From assembly GCA_023091665.1 (NCBI GenBank), contig JALJCQ010000001.1:2914001-2978000 (forward strand): a DNA stretch of 64,000 nt. The letters are read 5' to 3'. Below are positions 51,501 to 59,899 of the stretch, one piece after another. The DNA is from Pythium myriotylum. Taxonomy: Eukaryota; Oomycota; Peronosporomycetes; Pythiales; Pythiaceae. The position numbers and the translations under genes were made by a program. The notes under the pieces were generated by a model. That model made no database searches. It was not told the DNA's origin and was given only the letters and a program-made list of their open reading frames with translations. The stretch's first letter is position 1. Every line of letters begins with the position of its first letter.

Positions 51501-54500
51501 CCAGATGTGCCCGGGCTCACGTTGGAGCCCGTGACCGACGCCGAGTCGACCGGCGACTTCTCCGACATGTTCGAGACCACGTTGGGTCTCGATATCGATG
51601 CAGCGCCGACCTCAGCTGATCTTCCAGATGTGCCCGGGCTCACGTTGGAGCCCGTGACCGACGCCGAGTCGACCGGCGACTTCTCCGACATGTTCGAGAC
51701 CACGTTGGGTCTCGATATCGATGCAGCGCCGACCTCAGCTGATCTTCCAGATGTGCCCGGGCTCACGTTGGAGCCCGTGACCGACGCCGAGTCGACCGGC
51801 GACTTCTCCGACATGTTCGAGACCACGTTGGGTCTCGATATCGATGCAGCGCCGACCTCAGCTGATCTTCCAGATGTGCCCGGGCTCACGTTGGAGCCCG
51901 TGACCGACGCCGAGTCGACCGGCGACTTCTCCGACATGTTCGAGACCACGTTGGGTCTCGATATCGATGCAGCGCCGACCTCAGCTGATCTTCCAGATGT
52001 GCCCGGGCTCACGTTGGAGCCCGTGACCGACGCCGAGTCGACCGGCGACTTCTCCGACATGTTCGAGACCACGTTGGGTCTCGATATCGATGCAGCGCCG
52101 ACCTCAGCTGATCTTCCAGATGTGCCCGGGCTCACGTTGGAGCCCGTGACCGACGCCGAGTCGACCGGCGACTTCTCCGACATGTTCGAGACCACGTTGG
52201 GTCTCGATATCGATGCAGCGCCGACCTCAGCTGATCTTCCAGATGTGCCCGGGCTCACGTTGGAGCCCGTGACCGACGCCGAGTCGACCGGCGACTTCTC
52301 CGACATGTTCGAGACCACGTTGGGTCTCGATATCGATGCAGCGCCGACCTCAGCTGATCTTCCAGATGTGCCCGGGCTCACGTTGGAGCCCGTGACCGAC
52401 GCCGAGTCGACCGGCGACTTCTCCGACATGTTCGAGACCACGTTGGGTCTCGATATCGATGCAGCGCCGACCTCAGCTGATCTTCCAGATGTGCCCGGGC
52501 TCACGTTGGAGCCCGTGACCGACGCCGAGTCGACCGGCGACTTCTCCGACATGTTCGAGACCACGTTGGGTCTCGATATCGATGCAGCGCCGACCTCAGC
52601 TGATCTTCCAGATGTGCCCGGGCTCACGTTGGAGCCCGTGACCGACGCCGAGTCGACCGGCGACTTCTCCGACATGTTCGAGACCACGTTGGGTCTCGAT
52701 ATCGATGCAGCGCCGACCTCAGCTGATCTTCCAGATGTGCCCGGGCTCACGTTGGAGCCCGTGACCGACGCCGAGTCGACCGGCGACTTCTCCGACATGT
52801 TCGAGACCACGTTGGGTCTCGATATCGATGCAGCGCCGACCTCAGCTGATCTTCCAGATGTGCCCGGGCTCACGTTGGAGCCCGTGACCGACGCCGAGTC
52901 GACCGGCGACTTCTCCGACATGTTCGAGACCACGTTGGGTCTCGATATCGATGCAGCGCCGACCTCAGCTGATCTTCCAGATGTGCCCGGGCTCACGTTG
53001 GAGCCCGTGACCGACGCCGAGTCGACCGGCGACTTCTCCGACATGTTCGAGACCACGTTGGGTCTCGATATCGATGCAGCGCCGACCTCAGCTGATCTTC
53101 CAGATGTGCCCGGGCTCACGTTGGAGCCCGTGACCGACGCCGAGTCGACCGGCGACTTCTCCGACATGTTCGAGACCACGTTGGGTCTCGATATCGATGC
53201 AGCGCCGACCTCAGCTGATCTTCCAGATGTGCCCGGGCTCACGTTGGAGCCCGTGACCGACGCCGAGTCGACCGGCGACTTCTCCGACATGTTCGAGACC
53301 ACGTTGGGTCTCGATATCGATGCAGCGCCGACCTCAGCTGATCTTCCAGATGTGCCCGGGCTCACGTTGGAGCCCGTGACCGACGCCGAGTCGACCGGCG
53401 ACTTCTCCGACATGTTCGAGACCACGTTGGGTCTCGATATCGATGCAGCGCCGACCTCAGCTGATCTTCCAGATGTGCCCGGGCTCACGTTGGAGCCCGT
53501 GACCGACGCCGAGTCGACAGCCGACTTCTCCGACATGTTCGAGACCACGTTGGGTCTCGATATCGATGCAGCGCCGACCTCAGCTGATCTTCCAGATGTG
53601 CCCGGGCTCACGTTGGAGCCCGTGACCGACGCCGAGTCGACCGGCGACTTCTCCGACATGTTCGAGACCACGTTGGGTCTCGATATCGATGCAGCGCCGA
53701 CCTCAGCTGATCTTCCAGATGTGCCCGGGCTCACGTTGGAGCCCGTGACCGACGCCGAGTCGACCGGCGACTTCTCCGACATGTTCGAGACCACGTTGGG
53801 TCTCGATATCGATGCAGCGCCGACCTCAGCTGATCTTCCAGATGTGCCCGGGCTCACGTTGGAGCCCGTGACCGACGCCGAGTCGACCGGCGACTTCTCC
53901 GACATGTTCGAGACCACGTTGGGTCTCGATATCGATGCAGCGCCGACCTCAGCTGATCTTCCAGATGTGCCCGGGCTCACGTTGGAGCCCGTGACCGACG
54001 CCGAGTCGACCGGCGACTTCTCCGACATGTTCGAGACCACGTTGGGTCTCGATATCGATGCAGCGCCGACCTCAGCTGATCTTCCAGATGTGCCCGGGCT
54101 CACGTTGGAGCCCGTGACCGACGCCGAGTCGACCGGCGACTTCTCCGACATGTTCGAGACCACGTTGGGTCTCGATATCGATGCAGCGCCGACCTCAGCT
54201 GATCTTCCAGATGTGCCCGGGCTCACGTTGGAGCCCGTGACCGACGCCGAGTCGACCGGCGACTTCTCCGACATGTTCGAGACCACGTTGGGTCTCGATA
54301 TCGATGCAGCGCCGACCTCAGCTGATCTTCCAGATGTGCCCGGGCTCACGTTGGAGCCCGTGACCGACGCCGAGTCGACAGCCGACTTCTCCGACATGTT
54401 CGAGACCACGTTGGGTCTCGATATCGATGCAGCGCCGACCTCAGCTGATCTTCCAGATGTGCCCGGGCTCACGTTGGAGCCCGTGACCGACGCCGAGTCG

Positions 54501-55817
54501 ACCGGCGACTTCTCCGACATGTTCGAGACCACGTTGGGTCTCGATATCGATGCAGCGCCGACCTCAGCTGATCTTCCAGATGTGCCCGGGCTCACGTTGG
54601 AGCCCGTGACCGACGCCGAGTCGACCGGCGACTTCTCCGACATGTTCGAGACCACGTTGGGTCTCGATATCGATGCAGCGCCGACCTCAGCTGATCTTCC
54701 AGATGTGCCCGGGCTCACGTTGGAGCCCGTGACCGACGCCGAGTCGACCGGCGACTTCTCCGACATGTTCGAGACCACGTTGGGTCTCGATATCGATGCA
54801 GCGCCGACCTCAGCTGATCTTCCAGATGTGCCCGGGCTCACGTTGGAGCCCGTGACCGACGCCGAGTCGACCGGCGACTTCTCCGACATGTTCGAGACCA
54901 CGTTGGGTCTCGATATCGATGCAGCGCCGACCTCAGCTGATCTTCCAGATGTGCCCGGGCTCACGTTGGAGCCCGTGACCGACGCCGAGTCGACAGCCGA
55001 CTTCTCCGACATGTTCGAGACCACGTTGGGTCTCGATATCGATGCAGCGCCGACCTCAGCTGATCTTCCAGATGTGCCCGGGCTCACGTTGGAGCCCGTG
55101 ACCGACGCCGAGTCGACCGGCGACTTCTCCGACATGTTCGAGACCACGTTGGGTCTCGATATCGATGCAGCGCCGACCTCAGCTGATCTTCCAGATGTGC
55201 CCGGGCTCACGTTGGAGCCCGTGACCGACGCCGAGTCGACAGCCGACTTCTCCGACATGTTCGAGACCACGTTGGGTCTCGATATCGATGCAGCGCCGAC
55301 CTCAGCTGATCTTCCAGATGTGCCCGGGCTCACGTTGGAGCCCGTGACCGACGCCGAGTCGACAGCCGACTTCTCCGACATGTTCGAGACCACGTTGGGT
55401 CTCGATATCGATGCAGCGCCGACCTCAGCTGATCTTCCAGATGTGCCCGGGCTCACGTTGGAGCCCGTGACCGACGCCGAGTCGACCGGCGACTTCTCTG
55501 ACATGTCCGAGGCCACGTTGGGTCTCGATATGGACCCGACGCCTACTCGTGCAGATCTTCCAGCAATGTCCGAGCTCACGTTGGAGCTCGACATTGATGT
55601 TGCGAGCACAGCACCTGCAGCTACGAGTGCGAAGCAACCGAAGTACCAACGGCCACGCCGTCGTATCAACATCCATCACGGAAACCCGTACGGCCTGGAC
55701 GTCAACTCGAAGTATCTGCTGTACGAGACGGCGTCGACGGCATATGAGCGTCGCAGGGCGATTGCGGCGGCTCAGCGCGCGGCACTTGGCTCGACGCCCA
55801 AGTCTTCGTGGCGTTGA
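48582..55817 (+). CDS. giant membrane protein with 49 acidic 41-residue repeats
   Basis: 2411 residues from ATG 48582 (MISTTSSSVERD); the frame opens at a GTG 12 bp earlier. N-terminal: a charged helix with TVEVTQLKVRETAHKYDELV, an acidic linker, and a strongly hydrophobic stretch at about residues 168-236 (WLWLAMHAFDWLLTLLLMRF, VWLVCILALHTSYIVVPLLE) that should form two or three membrane helices. Residues 314-2322 are 49 tandem units starting SADLPDVPGLTLEPVTDAES, strongly acidic, almost identical. A basic tail follows (KYQRPRRRINIHHGNPYGLD). No family recognised. The acidic repeats with a membrane anchor suggest a surface, vesicle or spacer protein; this is inference. No signal peptide is evident at the extreme N-terminus. 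Confidence 0.8.
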   Translation: MISTTSSSVERDHQHRRQTVEVTQLKVRETAHKYDELVQRERELATTSVPRSVETHALHRVRDLRRRFEGVQGPLAMRTAEASASRTPLTGASRRFDVYGKALMYIDEQDAADCVADSDNDNNDNTAGGSVSASTTATVDEDEDADSDGLNHVPVADPDAAAVVAQPEVAAAAAWLWLAMHAFDWLLTLLLMRFLKMVWLVCILALHTSYIVVPLLEAVVLAIVQGFVACATAAVRELRAIQAIEHARVEATMPAPELKRDTNNVSSNQSDTEADTATDSEAEADKDTETESEHETELTLQLEFDAMIQISSSSADLPDVSGLALEPVTDAESTGDFSDMFETTLGLDIDAAPTSADLPDVPGLTLEPVTDAESTGDFSDMFETTLGLDIDAAPTSADLPDVPGLTLEPVTDAESTGDFSDMFETTLGLDIDAAPTSADLPDVPGLTLEPVTDAESTGDFSDMFETTLGLDIDAAPTSADLPDVPGLTLEPVTDAESTGDFSDMFETTLGLDIDAAPTSADLPDVPGLTLEPVTDAESTGDFSDMFETTLGLDIDAAPTSADLPDVPGLTLEPVTDAESTGDFSDMFETTLGLDIDAAPTSADLPDVPGLTLEPVTDAESTGDFSDMFETTLGLDIDAAPTSADLPDVPGLTLEPVTDAESTGDFSDMFETTLGLDIDAAPTSADLPDVPGLTLEPVTDAESTGDFSDMFETTLGLDIDAAPTSADLPDVPGLTLEPVTDAESTGDFSDMFETTLGLDIDAAPTSADLPDVPGLTLEPVTDAESTGDFSDMFETTLGLDIDAAPTSADLPDVPGLTLEPVTDAESTGDFSDMFETTLGLDIDAAPTSADLPDVPGLTLEPVTDAESTGDFSDMFETTLGLDIDAAPTSADLPDVPGLTLEPVTDAESTGDFSDMFETTLGLDIDAAPTSADLPDVPGLTLEPVTDAESTGDFSDMFETTLGLDIDAAPTSADLPDVPGLTLEPVTDAESTGDFSDMFETTLGLDIDAAPTSADLPDVPGLTLEPVTDAESTGDFSDMFETTLGLDIDAAPTSADLPDVPGLTLEPVTDAESTGDFSDMFETTLGLDIDAAPTSADLPDVPGLTLEPVTDAESTGDFSDMFETTLGLDIDAAPTSADLPDVPGLTLEPVTDAESTGDFSDMFETTLGLDIDAAPTSADLPDVPGLTLEPVTDAESTGDFSDMFETTLGLDIDAAPTSADLPDVPGLTLEPVTDAESTGDFSDMFETTLGLDIDAAPTSADLPDVPGLTLEPVTDAESTGDFSDMFETTLGLDIDAAPTSADLPDVPGLTLEPVTDAESTGDFSDMFETTLGLDIDAAPTSADLPDVPGLTLEPVTDAESTGDFSDMFETTLGLDIDAAPTSADLPDVPGLTLEPVTDAESTGDFSDMFETTLGLDIDAAPTSADLPDVPGLTLEPVTDAESTGDFSDMFETTLGLDIDAAPTSADLPDVPGLTLEPVTDAESTGDFSDMFETTLGLDIDAAPTSADLPDVPGLTLEPVTDAESTGDFSDMFETTLGLDIDAAPTSADLPDVPGLTLEPVTDAESTGDFSDMFETTLGLDIDAAPTSADLPDVPGLTLEPVTDAESTGDFSDMFETTLGLDIDAAPTSADLPDVPGLTLEPVTDAESTADFSDMFETTLGLDIDAAPTSADLPDVPGLTLEPVTDAESTGDFSDMFETTLGLDIDAAPTSADLPDVPGLTLEPVTDAESTGDFSDMFETTLGLDIDAAPTSADLPDVPGLTLEPVTDAESTGDFSDMFETTLGLDIDAAPTSADLPDVPGLTLEPVTDAESTGDFSDMFETTLGLDIDAAPTSADLPDVPGLTLEPVTDAESTGDFSDMFETTLGLDIDAAPTSADLPDVPGLTLEPVTDAESTGDFSDMFETTLGLDIDAAPTSADLPDVPGLTLEPVTDAESTADFSDMFETTLGLDIDAAPTSADLPDVPGLTLEPVTDAESTGDFSDMFETTLGLDIDAAPTSADLPDVPGLTLEPVTDAESTGDFSDMFETTLGLDIDAAPTSADLPDVPGLTLEPVTDAESTGDFSDMFETTLGLDIDAAPTSADLPDVPGLTLEPVTDAESTGDFSDMFETTLGLDIDAAPTSADLPDVPGLTLEPVTDAESTADFSDMFETTLGLDIDAAPTSADLPDVPGLTLEPVTDAESTGDFSDMFETTLGLDIDAAPTSADLPDVPGLTLEPVTDAESTADFSDMFETTLGLDIDAAPTSADLPDVPGLTLEPVTDAESTADFSDMFETTLGLDIDAAPTSADLPDVPGLTLEPVTDAESTGDFSDMSEATLGLDMDPTPTRADLPAMSELTLELDIDVASTAPAATSAKQPKYQRPRRRINIHHGNPYGLDVNSKYLLYETASTAYERRRAIAAAQRAALGSTPKSSWR
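49521..55547 (+). repeat. 123-bp in-frame tandem repeat, 49 units
   Basis: Unit starts recur exactly every 123 bp (for example 49521, 49644, 49767 ... 55425). Units are nearly identical at DNA level. The first differs at a few bases (tcagccgatc, gtgtccgggctcgcc) and the last is degenerate (ctgacatgtccgaggcc). Five units carry the same two-base variant (gagtcgacagccgac for gagtcgaccggcgac, TGDF to TADF) near 53517, 54378, 54993, 55239 and 55362, all in the last third. No unit has an indel. Confidence 0.95.
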
Positions 55818-56146
55818 CGCAATATTTATTGTTGTTATTTGTGTATTGCAACGTGCATGTAGTAGGTCAGTACTTGCGTAGGTAGGTAGAGACGAGAGGA
55901 ACTCCATCAACACGTTCCCCTCTTCTTCCATTTGGATCTAGTGTCATGGTTTCCTCTTCCTCGAGTAGATGGCTACATGCTTCTCAAGCCATTTGTCGTG
56001 ATTGGCTCAGAAGAGCGAGTTCCGGCCAATCCATGGCCGTCCATGGTCATTATACTGAGAGTGACGCGTCGTTGGCCTCCATCGAGTGGCTCGAAGCCGA
56101 GGAAGCGAGAGAAGGAGCGAGAGGAAGCAGCGAGCGGCGAGCCGTC

Positions 56147-56386
56147 ATGTCGGTCTACGACGAAGTAGAGATCGAGGACATGGAGTTCAACGAGGAAGAG
56201 CAGGTCTACTACTATCCGTGTCCGTGCGGCGACAAATTCTTTATCTCGCTTGAGGAGCTCTACGACGGAGAGGACATCGCGACCTGTCCGAGCTGCTCGC
56301 TGACGCTCCGGGTCATTTTCGAAGAAGACAATCTGCCCGAGCTCAAGGAAGAGGAAGAAGAAGGCGATGGCGACGAGGCGCCTTGA
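56147..56386 (+). CDS. DPH3: diphthamide biosynthesis protein 3 (CSL zinc finger)
   Basis: 79 residues from ATG 56147 (MSVYDEVEIEDMEF). The CSL-type zinc site is complete: PCPCGDKF (C25, C27) and CPSC (C47, C50), with the conserved DEVEIEDMEF and FFISLEELYDGEDIA blocks. The length matches the family. In other eukaryotes DPH3/KTI11 donates electrons for the first step of diphthamide formation on elongation factor 2 and also serves Elongator-dependent tRNA modification. The frame is open upstream from an ATG at 55946, but that 67-residue extension is Ser/Arg-rich and absent in the family, so I treat it as 5' leader. Convergent with the Rab-like gene (109 bp). Confidence 0.92.
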   Translation: MSVYDEVEIEDMEFNEEEQVYYYPCPCGDKFFISLEELYDGEDIATCPSCSLTLRVIFEEDNLPELKEEEEEGDGDEAP

Positions 56387-56495
56387 AGACGAGGCGAACG
56401 ATATTTAAATCGCATTGTGTCATAGAGAAGCAGCTTTTGTTCATTCTACGATGGAAGCAGGGGAATCCTGAATAGTTTTGCGGCTCGGCTAGAAA

Positions 56496-57544
56496 CTAGC
56501 AGCAGCTATCCTTGGGTGCAGGTTCTGTTTGTTGTCCTTGGATCTTAAAGGTCATACCGGACGGCTTGGACCCGCCGGCGTGCATATCTTTGGATCGCTC
56601 ATAGATGCGGATGATCAGCGCCTCAAGTGCTTGGGACACCGTGTTGACCCCGACGGTCTTCTCATATTCGACGGATCGTTTCGGTACCGTGCGCATGAGG
56701 TCCGGGACATGCGTCGTCTTTTCCGCGAGCTCGTAAAGCTCACAAGTATTGGTTAAAGCTGACGTGCGAGCGTACATGAGGCTGTTAGCGATACGATAAG
56801 GGATGGTCTGCTCCATGGGCGTGTCATGCAACCACTTGAGCCCTCCCTGTGGTTCCTTGAAGACATTGTCGGCGAGGAGACGCTTGACTTCGTCTTCTTC
56901 TACGAAAGTTGCGGGCCTCTCGGTAGCCTTTGCGTCAAGCAAGTCGGTTTTGTTCTCCACAAGCATCGCGGCAGCCAATAAATTCGGATCGACGTTATCC
57001 TTCAGTGCACGAAGCCATTGATTCCCACCAGGAACACCGGGGTATACTTCTTTGAAGGTACTCTTCTTGGAAATGTCATACACAATCATCGCGCCTGTGT
57101 TGGATAGTTAAATCAGCCCACAGATACGAAAATATTCAAGAAAGCTCCTGGAACTGACCATTTGCTCTGCGGTAGTGGGAGCTCGAGATGGCTTGGTACT
57201 TCTCCTGACCTGCCGTGTCCCAAACTTGTGCACGAATGAACTGATTGGGCTGACCAAACTTCCAGTCGGGTCGCTGCACCTTGACTGCAAGTCGTAATTA
57301 GTCGATGCGTGGACACGTGAGCTCTAGATATCCACACACCTGTGACAAACTCAGGCTGTAGCGTAGCTTCACTGTGCTTGTCAAACTGCTGCCCTCGTGC
57401 TGCGACTGCGAGCAGATTAGTCTTCCCGACAGCCGCCGATCCGATCAAAACGACTCGATAGATCAGCTCGCCGCGAGTGGGTGACGCTGCTGGTGACGGG
57501 ATCGCGGCCGGGGCTTCCACTGGTACAGCTGTATCAATGTTCAT
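56496..57544 (-). CDS. Rab-like small GTPase with insertion, three exons
   Basis: Model: exons 57340-57544, 57159-57284 and 56496-57094 (309 residues); introns of 55 bp (GTGTGT...TTGCAG) and 64 bp (GTCAGT...ACACAG), joined in frame. G-motifs: P-loop GSAAVGKT (35-42), switch [11 protein letters not shown] (90-98), NKTD (158-161), TSAL (221-224). It ends in SCC, a double-cysteine geranylgeranylation signal for membrane attachment. It is about 100 residues longer than a usual Rab: there is a ~50-residue insertion between the NKTD and TSAL motifs ([16 protein letters not shown]...[13 protein letters not shown]) and a longer C-terminal arm. Switch I reads [10 protein letters not shown]. It probably regulates vesicle traffic; the Rab subclass cannot be assigned. 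Start 57544 is chosen over an upstream in-frame extension with no homology. Confidence 0.85.
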
Positions 57545-57808
57545 GCTCTCTTTCTCTTTGTTAGTACGCTCTGTCGTGCTGTGGTAACTGCACCACGGCG
57601 TCGAAGCCCATCGCACGCTTCCTCTGCTCTGACCCCACTCTCCCGACCCCAAGAATAGCTCCACGTCGGTTCAATATCAACTTCTACAGGTCATCCACGA
57701 AGTGATCTGTCGGAGGATATGGAAATGTGAGAGTATCCATTTCGAAAGGTATTCAGCTCGCAGTGAACGGAGGGGCCAGGAAGAATCGCACCTCCGACCT
57801 CAATCACC
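57545..57808. promoter_or_regulatory. bidirectional promoter region Rab/complex I subunit
   Basis: 264 bp between divergent start codons; it must hold both promoters. No motif identified. Confidence 0.5.
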
Positions 57809-58199
57809 ATGAGCGAGACGCCGCGCAACCCGCTTCTCCCGCGCTTCCCTGTGATCGTCGAGCACCCGACGTACGCCGACGCACGCGCCAACTTCAACGG
57901 CTCCGACTACGTGCGATGGTTCGGCGTCACGGCCGCCTCCTTCCCGCTCGGCTACTACTTCGGTGCGTGGACTGCGTGAAGCGCTTCATTCTGTATCTCT
58001 ATTAACCGTTGCGCCTGGCGGCTGGTGCTACGCAGGCAAGCGCGTGCACAAGACGGTCGGCGGTCCTTCGATGTGGGTCACGGGCCTGCTCGGCTCGCTC
58101 GGCGGCTTTCTCTGGGCCTACCAGAGCTCCTCGTTCCGTCTCCAGGGCCGCCTCGCGAACGACTGCGAAGTCGAGAAGTACATCCCGAAGCAGGAATAA
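57809..58199 (+). CDS. complex I 20.9/21-kDa-type subunit, two exons
   Basis: Model: 57809-57962 and 58036-58199 with a 73-bp GTGCGT...ACGCAG intron; 105 residues. The blocks PVIVEHPTYADARANF, SDYVRWFGVTAASFPLGYY, GGPSMWVTGLLGSLGGFLWA YQ-SS and RLQGRLANDCEVEKY match the plant and fungal NADH:ubiquinone oxidoreductase 20.9/21-kDa subunit (NUXM type). Two short hydrophobic segments (about 36-52 and 64-80) anchor it in the mitochondrial inner membrane as an accessory part of complex I. No catalytic residues are expected. Confidence 0.85.
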
Positions 58200-58711
58200 A
58201 TCCCCCCATCGGAATCCACGTAATCTCCTGTTGATCCAAGTCGCTGCACTTGCTTCTCACTGACAACGTGGTGGTGGGTCATGGCATTTTTGTCAAAAAC
58301 TCTGTGAGCTTCTAGTGACAAGAGCTTCAACGTCGAGACGTCACTTCCACCACAAGGCCATCTACCACCACGTCTCCATACTGATGTCATTAGAGACATC
58401 CTCCTCCATGCCCCATAGAGATCGAGCTGCCCATATCCGATACGTCCAGGCCCCATGTTTTGCGGTGGTGCAGTGTCCATTGTGCCACTTCACAACGAGG
58501 CACTTCATAGCGCTACTTCATAAACCCACTTTCGATGTGGCCCACATAGCGTACCATATTTCCGGTACTACTAATTTAAACCTGCCCTCGCTGGGTTTCA
58601 TTGGCCGGAGCTGCTCATCCAGTGGCTGGTTGGTGGGGGTGAGCAGCTCTTTTCCGAGACCGAGGCCACGCCCGGCGGCATTCCTCAAAGAAGCATCCCT
58701 AGAATCCACCA
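58200..58711. other. intergenic before RPS11
   Basis: About 510 bp with only small unrelated ORFs. It contains the RPS11 promoter; nothing else recognised. Confidence 0.5.
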
Positions 58712-59772
58712 TGGAACACGTTGACCAGGTACCGACGCGCTGGCCGTGAAGGGACGAGAAGGAGCGCAAGCAGTCGAGTCGAGTCGCCGGCGTCTCCGAG
58801 ACAATCGAAGGCGAATACAAATCAGCAACGTTTGGAGCGGCGCCGCGCCAACGAAAGGAGGGAGACACGCTTCCTGTGGCGGCCATGCGCGGAGTGGGGA
58901 GTCGAGAGTGTGCCACACTACTCAAAGGACGACCATGGCTAGCTAGTTGGTGGGGTGATGGCCCACCAAGGCTGTAATCCATTTGCCACGCATTCTTTGC
59001 GTTTTGGGGGCGATTGGATACGGGAGATGAGAGTCGACTCTCCTCTCACTCCCTTTCCTTCCATACGGGGCCTCGGCGCCCCGTTGCTGAATCCGATTCA
59101 TCGTCGGGACTATCGATCGTTCTCGTGTTGGTGGAGACGCTGCCGACGGCTCTCTCGCTTCTAGCGAGCTGCAGGAAGTATCGGGGGAAGGTGGCGAGCA
59201 GGGACTTGTTTCTCTCGCTGCCTTCTTCCCGTTGTTGCTCCTTCCTCTCTTGGCTTTCTGGCTGTCGGAACCACACGTTGCTCACTTTTCCTTGATGAAA
59301 CTTTGAACAGAACGAGCGCGCCTTCCAGAAGCAGGACGGTGTCTTCCTTGCCAGCAAGAAGTTCGCTGGCAAGAAGAACGGCCCGCGTTGGTACAAGGAG
59401 GTCGGCCTTGGCTTCAAGACGCCGAAGGCCGCCATTGAGGGCCACTACGTCGACAAGAAGTGCCCGTTCACGGGTGACGTCTCGATCCGTGGCCGTATCC
59501 TCAAGGGTGTCGTCCTCTCGACCAAGATGAAGCGCACCATCGTCGTCCGCCGTGACTACCTCCACTACGTGCGCAAGTACAAGCGTTTCGAGAAGCGTCA
59601 CAAGAACGTCGCCGCCCACGTGTCGCCTGCCTTCCGCGTCAAGGAAGGTGACGTCGTCACCATCGGCCAGTGCCGCCCGCTCGCCAAGACCGTGCGCTTC
59701 AACGTGCTCCAGGTCGAGTCGGCCTCCGAGACCAAGCCGATCAACGTGCGCAAGCAGTTCCGTCAGTTCTAA
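58712..59772 (+). CDS. RPS11: 40S ribosomal protein S11 (uS17), two exons
   Basis: Model: exon 1 58712-58729 (ATG in a good ACCATGG context, MEHVDQ), a 581-bp intron 58730-59310 (GTACCG...GAACAG), exon 2 59311-59772; 159 residues. Exon 2 reads [78 protein letters not shown] and ends RKQFRQF, clearly uS17/S11 of the small ribosomal subunit. The short first exon is inferred from frame, splice consensus and similarity of its end to the family N-terminus (M-x-x-V-x-NERA). The intron is about eight times longer than others in this window, as is common for first introns of ribosomal protein genes. Confidence 0.9.
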
Positions 59773-59899
59773 GCGCGTCGCTAGCCTGTTGCTCGCGAGC
59801 CGTTGAACCTGCTAATGAATTCCTAGGGGTTTCTCCAACCACTTCGTGTGTTTTTTTCTGTTGTGTTGGTCATTTCGTTAGAAGAATATGTGCTTTATA

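Noticed and set aside
49505..55672. 2055-codon minus-strand ORF as a gene
   Set aside because: It arises only from copying a stop-free 123-bp unit; the plus frame has flanking non-repeat coding sequence, membrane segments and an ATG. Kept only as a low-interest finding.
48582..55817. Tandem 123-bp array as CRISPR or satellite DNA
   Set aside because: No spacers; the array is in frame inside a long coding sequence of a eukaryotic gene.
55946..56146. 67-residue N-terminal extension of DPH3
   Set aside because: The family starts at MSVYDEVEIED; the extension is compositionally biased and probably 5' leader.
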